From the NCBI RefSeq assembly GCF_013371495.1, contig NZ_JABWTA010000001.1:1782001-1846000 (forward strand): a DNA stretch of 64,000 nt. Direction: 5' to 3'. Shown here in pieces: positions 51,812 through 60,474 of the stretch. This DNA is from Altererythrobacter lutimaris. Its GTDB lineage: Bacteria; Pseudomonadota; Alphaproteobacteria; Sphingomonadales; Sphingomonadaceae. Numbering within the stretch: position 1 is the first letter of the stretch; each line of letters opens with the position of its first letter. The position numbers and the translations under genes are program-made. The notes below the pieces were generated by a model that had not been told where the DNA came from, searched no databases, and was given only the letters and a program-made list of their open reading frames with translations.

Positions 51812-51848
51812 CATATGAGCGTCAGGACAAGCTGAAAAGGCGAATTTC

Positions 51849-53123
51849 CTAGTCGGAGAACAACCGCCGACGCAGCAGTCGCATGCTGATCCAGATCGTC
51901 GCGACGACCGGTATGACGAGACCTGCCAGCACCGCGTTCTTGCTCAGCCCCCATTGCTCAAGCGGCAAGAGCGGCAGGAAATAGCCAACCAGACCTATCA
52001 GATAATAGCTCAGAGCGACGACGGAGAACCCTTCGACCAATTGCTGCAAACGGACTTGCATCGATGTGGATTTCTCCATGGATAGCAGCAACCGGGCGTT
52101 CTGGTTCTCGATCCGGGTCTCAATCCGCGCGCGCAGCAAGGAAGCCAGTTGAGACGCGCGCAAGGCAAGCTGGCGCACCCGCTCAGTGGTCGCTTCACAC
52201 GTGCTCATCGCGGGCCGGAAGCGTCGCTGCGTGAAATCGGTCAGGGATGCAAAGCCATCGATTGGACGCGGATCGACTTGCTCCAATCGCTCGTGAACCA
52301 ATTGAGCATAAGCCTTGGTCGCATCCATCCGGAATGAGATTTCCGATGCAATCGCAGTCAATTCCAGCGACAACCCCGATAGCGCTTCCATCAGCGCATC
52401 GTCCGATTCCTCGCCATTGGTGATCCGCGTGGAAAGCTCGCGCAAACGCCGCTCTGCGTCATCAAGTTTGGGCCAGCAGGCTTGTGCCACAGGAAAGCCG
52501 AGCAATGCGCGATTGCGGTAATTGCCAAGCTCTTGCAAGCGCTGCACCTGGCGGGTCAGTTCGCCCGGCTCTGCGCCATTTGCCGCGACAAGCAAGCGCC
52601 CAAAACCGTCTTCCTTGATCCGGAAATCGGACCAGATCCGGATCGGATCGCTGATGGCCTTGCCGATATGGGTAGAGACCAATTCGTGCCGGTTGAGGTC
52701 CAGCTTTGACAAAAGTGCTTCCACCGCGGCATCATCTTCCGCCACCCAGATCCTCGTGCATCGTACGATCTTGCCGGGCACTTGCTGCGCCCAGTCGAGC
52801 GCTGCCTGCATTTCTTCGCTTGAATTCGGGTCAAGAAAGGCCGCGACATCCTGCGCGGCGCAAAAGATCGTCAGGCTAGTGCCTTCGCTGTGTTTTTCCC
52901 AGGTGACGTGAATATTCTCGCTGAGCTGGCCGCTGCGATGCGAGGGATTGTCCGCATCCGCCGCCGACTGAGTCGCGGCCTCGATAATACCGAGCTCTTC
53001 TTCGCGCTCGCTATCCTCGACTTTCAGCACCCATTGAATGACCTGCGAGGGGACGCGCAGACGTGGCCAACGACGCAAATGCATCTCGCCGACAGCCTGT
53101 CGTCTTTGCTCGTAATCGCGCAT
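51849..53123 (-). CDS. DUF3422-family membrane protein
   Basis: A 424-residue protein with a long soluble part and two membrane segments near the C-terminus (VVALSYYLIGLVGYFLPLL and LAGLVIPVVATIWISM). The stretch LGNYRNRALLGFPVAQACWPKLDDAE and the coiled MSTCEATTERVRQLALRASQLASLLRARIE fit the DUF3422 family of proteobacteria, whose function is unknown to me. It lies 56 bases before bchI on the same strand and may read into the bchI unit. Confidence 0.85.
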   Translation of the reverse strand: MRDYEQRRQAVGEMHLRRWPRLRVPSQVIQWVLKVEDSEREEELGIIEAATQSAADADNPSHRSGQLSENIHVTWEKHSEGTSLTIFCAAQDVAAFLDPNSSEEMQAALDWAQQVPGKIVRCTRIWVAEDDAAVEALLSKLDLNRHELVSTHIGKAISDPIRIWSDFRIKEDGFGRLLVAANGAEPGELTRQVQRLQELGNYRNRALLGFPVAQACWPKLDDAERRLRELSTRITNGEESDDALMEALSGLSLELTAIASEISFRMDATKAYAQLVHERLEQVDPRPIDGFASLTDFTQRRFRPAMSTCEATTERVRQLALRASQLASLLRARIETRIENQNARLLLSMEKSTSMQVRLQQLVEGFSVVALSYYLIGLVGYFLPLLPLEQWGLSKNAVLAGLVIPVVATIWISMRLLRRRLFSD

Positions 53124-53287
53124 GCCGTTTCCCCTGTTTCAGAGCGGTCAAGCAAGCGACTTCTCGCCCACCAGACAGCGCTGGGTTGCTCAATCAATGC
53201 CTCAACGCCTGATTGGTTGCCGCGCGCCTGTGACACCTGCAACGCAGCGATTGAGTTGGCAGGCGTTTGCCCCTACGAGGCTCGGCA
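53124..53287. other. divergent gap DUF3422 gene / flavin reductase
   Basis: This 164-base region separates divergent genes. I see no TGT-N12-ACA box and no clear promoter or RNA structure. Confidence 0.35.
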
Positions 53288-53824
53288 ATGAGTAAGAGTT
53301 TGAACGCGCGGGCCTTCAGAGAGGCTTTGGGGGGCTTTGCCACAGGTGTCACCATCATCACAACGCGCGATGAGGCAGGCGATCCGATTGGCGTAACCGC
53401 CAGCAGTTTTAACTCTGTCAGCCTCGATCCGCCGCTGGTCCTATGGTCGCTAGCCAAGGACAGCAGGTCGCTCCCAGCGTTCCGCGCAAAAGGCGAATTT
53501 GCGGTCCATGTGCTCGCCAACGGGCAAGAACATCTCGCTGACACTTTCGCGCGTTCAGGCGAAGACAAGTTCAAAGGTCAAGAATGGCATGAGAGCGCCA
53601 CTGGCGTCCCCTTGTTCGAGCTATTTGTCGCGCGTTTTGAATGCCGTACCGCGCACGAATATGATGGCGGCGACCATGTCATTCTCGTCGGTGAAGTAAC
53701 CGAATTTGAAGCGCAGGACCTGCCGCCGCTGATCTATCAAGGCGGCGCCTACGGCCAATATCGCAGGCTCGAAACCAAAGCTGAAGACTTGGGCGAGCCC
53801 CCACTCACCGGCCCTAACAGCTGA
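53288..53824 (+). CDS. flavin reductase-like domain protein (HpaC type)
   Basis: A 178-residue flavin reductase-fold protein. Family segments are LGGFATGVTIITTRD near residue 11, GVTASSFNSVSLDPPLVLWSL near 37, and the C-terminal YQGGAYGQYRRL. Such proteins use NAD(P)H to supply reduced flavin to a partner monooxygenase. Start ATG 53288 has GAGG upstream; the frame from 53267 is not homologous. A perfect terminator follows, so it is a single-gene unit; its partner is not obvious, since the FAD monooxygenase at 60475 is a self-reducing type. Confidence 0.9.
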   Translation: MSKSLNARAFREALGGFATGVTIITTRDEAGDPIGVTASSFNSVSLDPPLVLWSLAKDSRSLPAFRAKGEFAVHVLANGQEHLADTFARSGEDKFKGQEWHESATGVPLFELFVARFECRTAHEYDGGDHVILVGEVTEFEAQDLPPLIYQGGAYGQYRRLETKAEDLGEPPLTGPNS

Positions 53825-53836
53825 GCGCCCATACAA

Positions 53837-53862
53837 AAGGAGCGGCACAATGGCCGCTCCTT
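53837..53862. terminator. rho-independent terminator after the flavin reductase gene
   Basis: AAGGAGCGGC and GCCGCTCCTT form a perfect 10-bp stem around ACAATG, followed by TTCTTCCTT on the plus strand. It may also serve the convergent dehydrogenase gene. Confidence 0.88.
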
Positions 53863-53886
53863 CTTCCTTATCAGTTCAACCTGAAA

Positions 53887-54978
53887 TCAGGCCGCTTGGC
53901 TAAGCGCGATATAGCGCGCCAGATGCTCGTCTTCATCGCCCAGCACCTGACCCAGCATGGTAAGCCGCTTGGCAAAGTGTGAAAGCGGCAGCTCCCAGGT
54001 CATGCCGATCCCGCCATGCATCTGGATCGCTTCTTCCGCAGTCAACCGGCCAACATTGCCACATGTATATTTTGCAGCAGCGCCAAACCGGTCGCGCGTT
54101 GTTGCATCCTCGTCAAAGCGCGCCGCTGCATTGATTGCAGCAGAACGCGCCTGCTCGATTTCTAGCGCGACTGTCGCCATCCGGTGCTGGAGCGCCTGGA
54201 ACTTCCCGATAGGAATGCCGAACTGCTTGCGAGTGCGCAGATAATCGAGCGTCGTGTCTTTCAGTACATCCATCACGGCCACCGCTTCCCAGCACGTGCC
54301 GACAACACCGAAAGCGCGCGCCTTGTCGATCGCGTCTTCGTTGATCCGATCGAGCCGCTTGGCTTCAGCGCTTTCCAGGACGAGCTCTCCTGCAGCGCCG
54401 CCATCGACGAGCGAATAATCGCGAACTTCGACGCCGCCCATCTTGGTATCCAGCAGGAACGCCGCTTCGCCTTCAGCTACCTTCGCCGTCACGACCACAA
54501 GGTCTGCAACGCCGAGATATTCGACCACGCCTTTGCTGCCGGTGAGCAACCAGTCATCGCCTGCTTTGGCCGCCTGCATGGCAGGCGCAGGATTGCCATC
54601 GGCTTGAACCGCTGGATTGTCCGCAAAAGTGAGGATCGCTTCGCCGCCGATGACGCTCGCAAGCATGTCTTCATCGCCTGCCGCTTCCAGCACTTTGCCT
54701 GCCATCAAAGTGCCGAGAAACGGCCCTAAGGCCAGCCCGCGGCCGACTTCGGCGAGCACAACACCTGCATCAAAGGCAGAGCCGCCAAAGCCGCCCACTT
54801 CTTCGCCGAACAGCGCGCCAAGCACGCCCAGCTCCGCAAGGCCTGCCCATACGTCGCGGTCAAAGCCTTCATCGCTTGCGAGTGCTTTCTCGCGCACATC
54901 CCATGGGAACTTGTCTGCGAGATAACGCGACAATGTATCGACCAGCATTTGCCGGTCTTCGCCGATAGAGAAATCCAT
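53887..54978 (-). CDS. acyl-CoA dehydrogenase family protein, probably non-catalytic partner subunit
   Basis: A 363-residue acyl-CoA dehydrogenase-fold protein starting MDFSIGEDRQML at ATG 54978. The fold is shown by FGEEVGGFGGSAFDAGVVLAEVGRGL, LRTRKQFGIPIGKFQALQHRMA and IQMHGGIGMTWELPL. I see neither the ER-type helix-G glutamate nor the C-terminal YEGT glutamate, so it is probably the non-catalytic half of a heteromer with the protein at 55007, 28 bases upstream in the same unit. Similar pairs act in steroid side-chain degradation in actinobacteria. Confidence 0.87.
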   Translation of the reverse strand: MDFSIGEDRQMLVDTLSRYLADKFPWDVREKALASDEGFDRDVWAGLAELGVLGALFGEEVGGFGGSAFDAGVVLAEVGRGLALGPFLGTLMAGKVLEAAGDEDMLASVIGGEAILTFADNPAVQADGNPAPAMQAAKAGDDWLLTGSKGVVEYLGVADLVVVTAKVAEGEAAFLLDTKMGGVEVRDYSLVDGGAAGELVLESAEAKRLDRINEDAIDKARAFGVVGTCWEAVAVMDVLKDTTLDYLRTRKQFGIPIGKFQALQHRMATVALEIEQARSAAINAAARFDEDATTRDRFGAAAKYTCGNVGRLTAEEAIQMHGGIGMTWELPLSHFAKRLTMLGQVLGDEDEHLARYIALSQAA

Positions 54979-55006
54979 CTGTCCTAACCTTTTTCCTCTG
55001 CAGCGA

Positions 55007-56200
55007 TCAGAGCTGCAGAATTGCTTTCGTGATGATCTCGCGCTGCACTTCGTTAGAGCCGCCGAAGATCGAAAGTTTGCGATTGTTGAAATATTGCGAG
55101 GCGACTGGGCCTGCCCATTCGGGCCCCACCGGCTCACCGTTGAAGCCTTCTTCCAGCGATTCCGACACGAATGGCTGCGCATAGCGGCCAGCCGCACGAA
55201 CCATCAGATCGTTGATTTCCTGCCGGATTTCCGTGCCGCGAATTTTCAACATGGAGCTTTCCGCTGTCGGAACGCCGCGACCTGCCGCATCGAGCACACG
55301 AAGATTGGTCGTCTTCATGTTCTCCATGTCAATCTCGAGCTTGGCGAGACGCGCTGCAAAGAATGGGTCTTCGCCGATCGGCTTGCCATTGCGCTGCGCA
55401 GTCTTGGCAACTTGCTTCAACCGCTCAAGCGCAGCCATCGACATGCCGACACCTGCAATACCTGTACGCTCATATGTCAGGAGGTATTTCGCGTAGGTCC
55501 AGCCCTTGTTCTCCTCACCAACGAGATTGCTCACCGGAACTTTCACGTCCGTGAAGAACACTTCGTTCACTTCATGATCGCCATCAAGCAGCTTGATCGG
55601 GCGCACTTCGATGCCCGGCGTCTTCATGTCGATCAGCAGGAAGGATATGCCTTCCTGACGCTTGCCTTCATTGCTGGTGCGCACGAGACAGAAAATCCAA
55701 TCCGCGTGCTGACCGAGCGTCGTCCAGGTCTTCTGACCGTTGACGATATAGTAATCGCCTTCGCGCACAGCCTGTGTCTTGAGGCTCGCCAAGTCCGATC
55801 CGGCGCCGGGCTCGGAATAGCCCTGACACCACCAGTCCGTGCCATCGAGAATGCGCGGGAGGTAATGCTCGCATTGCTCTTTCGAGCCATACTTGATGAG
55901 TACCGGCGCGAGCATGGAGGTCCCGAAAGGAACAACACGCGGGGCATGGGCCAGCGCGGTTTCCGTCTCGAAGATGAACTTCTGCATGACCGTCCAGTTG
56001 GTCCCGCCATATTCGACCGGCCAGTGCGGTGCGAGCCAGCCGCGTTCATTGAGGATCGCGTGCCACTCTTCCATATCTGCTTTGGTCAGGCGCTGGCCCT
56101 TGCGGACTTTGTCCGACAAACGCGCGGGCAGTTTCTCAGCGAGAAATGTGCGGACTTCCTCGCGGAAGGCCTCTTCTTCAGGGGTAAAATCGAGATTCAT
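55007..56200 (-). CDS. acyl-CoA dehydrogenase, catalytic subunit
   Basis: A 397-residue FAD enzyme. FAD and substrate regions include WCQGYSEPGAGSDLASLKT near residue 130, NGQKTWTTLGQHADWIF, and GGSNEVQREII at the C-terminus, where the MCAD-type glutamate is Gly. The probable base is the glutamate in LLTYERTGIAG near residue 245, as in isovaleryl-CoA and long-chain dehydrogenases. Likely partner of the protein at 53887. Substrate unknown; a branched or ring-bearing acyl-CoA is likely from the type. Confidence 0.9.
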   Translation of the reverse strand: MNLDFTPEEEAFREEVRTFLAEKLPARLSDKVRKGQRLTKADMEEWHAILNERGWLAPHWPVEYGGTNWTVMQKFIFETETALAHAPRVVPFGTSMLAPVLIKYGSKEQCEHYLPRILDGTDWWCQGYSEPGAGSDLASLKTQAVREGDYYIVNGQKTWTTLGQHADWIFCLVRTSNEGKRQEGISFLLIDMKTPGIEVRPIKLLDGDHEVNEVFFTDVKVPVSNLVGEENKGWTYAKYLLTYERTGIAGVGMSMAALERLKQVAKTAQRNGKPIGEDPFFAARLAKLEIDMENMKTTNLRVLDAAGRGVPTAESSMLKIRGTEIRQEINDLMVRAAGRYAQPFVSESLEEGFNGEPVGPEWAGPVASQYFNNRKLSIFGGSNEVQREIITKAILQL

Positions 56201-56351
56201 TGTGTCCTCTCTTTGGCCAGGTCGCTGATGGTGATTCGCAAGTGACCTTGCGGAATCCTTGTGTTTTGCGACCTTCGGTCTCTTCTCCGGTTCTCACCAT
56301 ATCAAAGAATCGGCAGAATTGTGCGGGTTTGCGGCAAAATTTTTGCACGCT
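56201..56351. promoter_or_regulatory. probable promoter region for the 55007/53887 dehydrogenase pair
   Basis: This 151-base gap lies between same-strand genes that otherwise sit close together, so it probably holds a promoter or a terminator. I could not identify either with confidence. Confidence 0.3.
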
Positions 56352-57209
56352 TCAGCTGTGCAGATTGAATCGCATCCAATCGAGCGCGCTTGCCTGGTTT
56401 GCCAAGACTGCGCGGCCGATTTGTTCGTCCCAATGCGCCTCCGCGCCTTGAGCGAGCCGCCAGGCCTGAAGCCGCTTCGTGTAGAGCTGCAAATCATATT
56501 CCGCGCTGATGCCGATCGCGCCATGCACTGCGTGTGCAATGGCAGCGATGCTGGCAGCGTATCGGCTCGCGATGGTTTTGGCGGACGCGGCGCTGAGAAA
56601 GTCCGGAGCTGACCCGCCTCCTACCGCATTCTCGACAGCCAAACGGACAGCCACTGCCTCTTCCGCCATGACCGCCAGCTGTTGCTGAACGGCTTGCTGG
56701 CGACCGATAGGCTTCCCGAACTGCTCACGCTCATTGGCATAAGCGACACTCATATCGAGCACGCGGCTCGCAGCACCGGCAATCTGCGCGGCGTACAGAA
56801 ATGCGAGCTGAGCGGTGATATCCTCGCCTTCGCATGAGACCGGCGTGCCCGGCGCGCCGGAGTTGCGATGCGCGGCAAGCGAACCAGAAGGAGCCTCTGC
56901 GATCAACGGTCCATCAGGACAGGTCTTATTGGCGTCTTGTAAATATGCCCGCAGCACCATGGTCTCGCCAATCGGGAGTGGTTTCGCCGCTCGACCCAGA
57001 GCCTGGAACAGCGCTGAGGCTGTCTTCCAATCCAGGCCGAAACCCTCTTGGCTTTCAGGCGCCAGCGCATCGAGAAAACCGGAAGCTTCGACCTTGGTCC
57101 ATGCTGATTGCCAATCGCCGCCCGCTTCGATCGCGCGGATTATTTCCGAAGTGAAGGCCTCTGCAAGCATTCGCTCGAACGGTTCAAGGATTTCGCTATG
57201 CGCCATCAT
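56352..57209 (-). CDS. acyl-CoA dehydrogenase family protein, short, probably non-catalytic
   Basis: A 285-residue protein, about 100 residues shorter than a full dehydrogenase. It lacks most of the middle beta-domain that cradles FAD. The C-terminal helical domain is recognisable (YANEREQFGKPIGRQQAVQQQLA and HAVHGAIGISAEYDLQLYTKRL). No catalytic glutamate is visible. It overlaps the end of the upstream dehydrogenase gene (57206) by an ATGA junction, so the two are probably subunits of one heteromeric enzyme. Confidence 0.85.
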   Translation of the reverse strand: MMAHSEILEPFERMLAEAFTSEIIRAIEAGGDWQSAWTKVEASGFLDALAPESQEGFGLDWKTASALFQALGRAAKPLPIGETMVLRAYLQDANKTCPDGPLIAEAPSGSLAAHRNSGAPGTPVSCEGEDITAQLAFLYAAQIAGAASRVLDMSVAYANEREQFGKPIGRQQAVQQQLAVMAEEAVAVRLAVENAVGGGSAPDFLSAASAKTIASRYAASIAAIAHAVHGAIGISAEYDLQLYTKRLQAWRLAQGAEAHWDEQIGRAVLANQASALDWMRFNLHS

Positions 57210-58357
57210 CTGAGCCCCAGCCCGCGCGCGATAATGCCGCGCAGGATTTCACGAGTCCCGCCGCGCAAGGAAAAGCTTGGCGCGATATGCGCAGTGTAAG
57301 TCAGCGTGCGGAAAAGCTCTTCGGAAACCGGCTCGTCCGGATGCGCTGCGAGATCATCACCGACGAGGCGCGGGACATCCTGTTCGAATGCCGTACCCAG
57401 GTCTTTGACAAGGCTCGCTTCGACCACCGGACTTTCGCCTGCCGCGAGCTGCGCTGTGCAAGCAATCGACATCGCTCTGAGCGCGCTCATTCTAGCGACC
57501 ATCTCGCCAATCAGTGCGCATGTCTGCGCATCATCTCGCTTCATCTCGCGCACATGAGAGAGCCATGCCTCGAGCAAAACCATGCTGGAATAAATTCGCT
57601 CCGGTCCGCTGCGTTCGAAGGCAAGTTCGGCGGTGCATTGCTCCCAGCCCAGCCCTTCCGCACCGATCAAAGCCTCGTCTGGCAGCTCGACATTGTCAAA
57701 GAAAACCTCGGCAAAATGCGCATCACCGGAGAGGTCTTCGATCGGTTTGACGGTTACACCGGGGGAACTCAAGTCTATGATAAGTTGTGACAATCCGCGA
57801 TGACGATCCTCGCTTGTGCCAGATGTGCGCACCAGCGCGATCATATAGTCGGAATGCGCTGCACCGCTGGTCCAGATCTTCTGCCCATTAACGCGCCAGC
57901 CGTTGTCCGTCTTGTCCGCTCTTGTCCGAACACTCGCCAAATCGCTGCCTGAACCCGACTCGCTCATCCCGATGCAAAACAGCATTTCTCCGCGACAAAT
58001 CGCGGGAATGTGTGTTGAGCGCTGCGCCTCGTTCCCATAGTTCAGAATGAGGGGCGCGCTCTGCCGATCAGCAATCCAATGCGCCGCCACAGGGGCACCG
58101 GCGGCAAGCATCTCCTCGACCACGACAAAGCGAGCGAACGGTCCGCGGCCCTGACCGCCAAGCTCTTTCGGGATCGTCAGACCGAGTAGCCCTGCCTCAC
58201 CCATTTTCCGGCTGAACTCAGGATCATAGCCTTGCCAACTGCGCGCGCGCTGATCGAGCGTCATGCTCGCGACCGCCTCTTGAGCTAGCGCACGCGCGGT
58301 CTCGCGCAGAGCCTCATCCTCTTGCGGGATCTGAGCGAGCTGGAGGCTTTCAAACAT
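57206..58357 (-). CDS. acyl-CoA dehydrogenase, catalytic subunit
   Basis: A 383-residue enzyme from ATG 58357 (MFESLQLAQ). Motifs are GMSESGSGSDLASVRTRA near residue 125, VNGQKIWTSGAAHSDYM, and the probable catalytic glutamate in LAFERSGPERI near residue 233; the C-terminus SLRGGTREILRGII lacks the MCAD-type glutamate. Pairs with the short protein at 56352. The C-terminus ends with the four-base overlap typical of subunit pairs. Confidence 0.9.
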   Translation of the reverse strand: MFESLQLAQIPQEDEALRETARALAQEAVASMTLDQRARSWQGYDPEFSRKMGEAGLLGLTIPKELGGQGRGPFARFVVVEEMLAAGAPVAAHWIADRQSAPLILNYGNEAQRSTHIPAICRGEMLFCIGMSESGSGSDLASVRTRADKTDNGWRVNGQKIWTSGAAHSDYMIALVRTSGTSEDRHRGLSQLIIDLSSPGVTVKPIEDLSGDAHFAEVFFDNVELPDEALIGAEGLGWEQCTAELAFERSGPERIYSSMVLLEAWLSHVREMKRDDAQTCALIGEMVARMSALRAMSIACTAQLAAGESPVVEASLVKDLGTAFEQDVPRLVGDDLAAHPDEPVSEELFRTLTYTAHIAPSFSLRGGTREILRGIIARGLGLR

Positions 58358-58364
58358 GGCCGCG

Positions 58365-59558
58365 TCAGAAGCTCTTCGGCATGCCCAGCGCATGCGTCGC
58401 GACATGGCTGAGGATCAAGTTCGTGCTGATGGGCGCGACTTGATAGAGTCGCGTCTCGCGAAACTTGCGCTCGATGTCATATTCCTCCGCAAAGCCAAAG
58501 CCGCCATGCGTCTGGATGCACATGTCAGCGGCCGCCCAGCTCGCTTCGGAAGCGAGCATCTTCGCCATATTGGCCTCAGTCCCGCCGGGGTGCCCTTCGT
58601 CGAAAAGGCGTGCGGCCTTGTCGACCATTTCGGAAGCTGCCGCGACTTGCACATAGGCACGCGCGATCGGGAATTGCACGCCCTGGTTTTCGCCAATCGC
58701 ACGGCCAAAGACATTGCGCTCTCTCGCATAGTCGCTCGCTTTGTCGATGAAGAACCGGCCATCGCCAATACATTCGGCTGCGATCAAAACGCGCTCGGCA
58801 TTCATTCCTGACAGTATGTATTTGAAGCCCTTGCCCTCTTCGCCGATTAGGTTCTCCGCTGGCACATTGAGTTCGTCAAAGAACAGCTCGGTGGTCGCGT
58901 GATTGAGCATGGTGCGGATCGGGCGGATGGTGAGGCCATTACCGACTGCTTCACGCATATCAACTAGCAGCACGCTCATACCGTCTGATGGCTTGGCCGC
59001 ATCCTCGCGCTTGGTCGTACGGCAGAGCAGCACCATGAGATCGGAATGTTCGGCCCGGCTGATCCAGATTTTCTGGCCGGAGACGACATAATGATCGCCC
59101 TCGTGCCGCGCGAAAGTACTGATGCGGGTTGTGTCTGTGCCCGCCCCCGGCTCGGTCACTCCAAAGGCCTGAAGTCGCAGCTCCCCGCTGGCGATGGCTG
59201 GCAGATAGCGCTGCTTCTGTTCGTCCGAGCCGTGCTTCAAGAGGGTGCCCATCGTGTACATTTGCGCATGACACGCGCCGCCATTGCAGCCAGAGCGATG
59301 GATCTCTTCGAGCACTGCACAGGCCGCCTGAAGGCCCAGGCCCGACCCGCCGAACTCTTCAGGAATCAGGACGGAGAGGAAGCCAGCCTCGGTCAGCGCT
59401 TTCACGAACTCGGTTGGATAAGCGCGCTCGCGATCAAGCTTTTGCCAATATTCGCCCGGAAAATCCGCGCACAAACGACGCACGGATTCGCGAATTTCGG
59501 GAAAGGATTCCTGGACTTCCATTGGTGCAAAAACGCCTGTTGATTTCTTCTCTCTCAT
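58365..59558 (-). CDS. acyl-CoA dehydrogenase
   Basis: A 397-residue complete dehydrogenase, with AFGVTEPGAGTDTTRISTF near residue 135, VSGQKIWISRAEHSDLMVLL, and the probable base glutamate in GMNAERVLIAAE near residue 247. HGGFGFAEEYDIERKFRE is typical of the C-terminal domain. Starts at ATG 59558 with AAAGG upstream (MEVQESF at 59522 is an alternative). It leads the minus-strand dehydrogenase operon and is divergent from the enoyl-CoA hydratase. Confidence 0.9.
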   Translation of the reverse strand: MREKKSTGVFAPMEVQESFPEIRESVRRLCADFPGEYWQKLDRERAYPTEFVKALTEAGFLSVLIPEEFGGSGLGLQAACAVLEEIHRSGCNGGACHAQMYTMGTLLKHGSDEQKQRYLPAIASGELRLQAFGVTEPGAGTDTTRISTFARHEGDHYVVSGQKIWISRAEHSDLMVLLCRTTKREDAAKPSDGMSVLLVDMREAVGNGLTIRPIRTMLNHATTELFFDELNVPAENLIGEEGKGFKYILSGMNAERVLIAAECIGDGRFFIDKASDYARERNVFGRAIGENQGVQFPIARAYVQVAAASEMVDKAARLFDEGHPGGTEANMAKMLASEASWAAADMCIQTHGGFGFAEEYDIERKFRETRLYQVAPISTNLILSHVATHALGMPKSF

Positions 59559-59655
59559 GGACCTTTCTAAAAAGGCGGTTGCAAAACACAACCGATTGCT
59601 TGCAGGAGAGTGCGCGAAACACAGATAATGCCGCGCAAGGCACAAGGGAGAGACC

Positions 59656-60441
59656 ATGAGCGCATTCGAGACCATTACGCTGGACGTGGCTGATGAAGTC
59701 GCAACGTTGACGCTAAACCGCCCCGAGCGATTGAATGCCTGCCCGCCGCAAATGGCAGACGAAGTCTTCTCGGCGACCCGTCAATTGGGCGATGCGCGCG
59801 CGCTGCTCATAAAAGGCGAAGGCCGCGCGTTTTGCTCTGGCGCAGATTTGGCCGCTAGCAGTGAAAGCGCGATTACCGGAGGCGACCGCTCCTATCTCTC
59901 GCTTTCGAAGAATTACAATCCGATGATCAAGGCGATCGCGACGCTGCCGATGCCGGTGGTCTCCGCAGTCAATGGCCCGGCGGCAGGCGTCGGCTGCTCG
60001 CTCGCGCTGGCTGCAGACTTCGTTATTGCAGGGAAGGGCGGCTATTTCCTCCAGGCCTTCGTCAATATCGGCCTTGTGCCCGACGGCGGCTCTAGCTGGA
60101 TGCTGCCGCGACTTGTTGGCCTCGCTCACGCCAATCGCATGATGATGCTGGGCGAACGTATCTATGGCGAGGAAGCCGAGCGGATCGGCCTCATCTACAA
60201 ATGCGTTGAAGACGAGGAAGTCATGACAGAAGCTAGCGCGCTTGCGACCAAGCTAGCCAAGGGGCCGACCGTCGCGCTGGGCCGGATGAAACACAATATC
60301 CGTGCCGGGCTGGACTCCGATTTCAGCACGACCTTGCATATCGAAGCGGAAGGGCAGAAGATTGCTGGGGACAGTGCAGACGCCCATGAAGGGATGAGCG
60401 CATTTCTCGAAAAGCGCACCGCCGCTTTCAAAGGGCAGTAG
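59656..60441 (+). CDS. enoyl-CoA hydratase/isomerase family protein
   Basis: A 261-residue crotonase-fold protein. Oxyanion-hole loops are GRAFCSGADLAAS near residue 56 and NGPAAGVGCSLALAADF near 99; FVNIGLVPDGGSSWMLPRLVG carries an aspartate as in PaaG-like isomerases rather than the two glutamates of a classical hydratase. The activity could therefore be isomerase or hydratase. Divergent from the dehydrogenase operon, and followed after 33 bases by the monooxygenase gene. Confidence 0.9.
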   Translation: MSAFETITLDVADEVATLTLNRPERLNACPPQMADEVFSATRQLGDARALLIKGEGRAFCSGADLAASSESAITGGDRSYLSLSKNYNPMIKAIATLPMPVVSAVNGPAAGVGCSLALAADFVIAGKGGYFLQAFVNIGLVPDGGSSWMLPRLVGLAHANRMMMLGERIYGEEAERIGLIYKCVEDEEVMTEASALATKLAKGPTVALGRMKHNIRAGLDSDFSTTLHIEAEGQKIAGDSADAHEGMSAFLEKRTAAFKGQ

Positions 60442-60474
60442 CAGCCCGCACACCCAAAGGAGGGCTCAGCCCGC

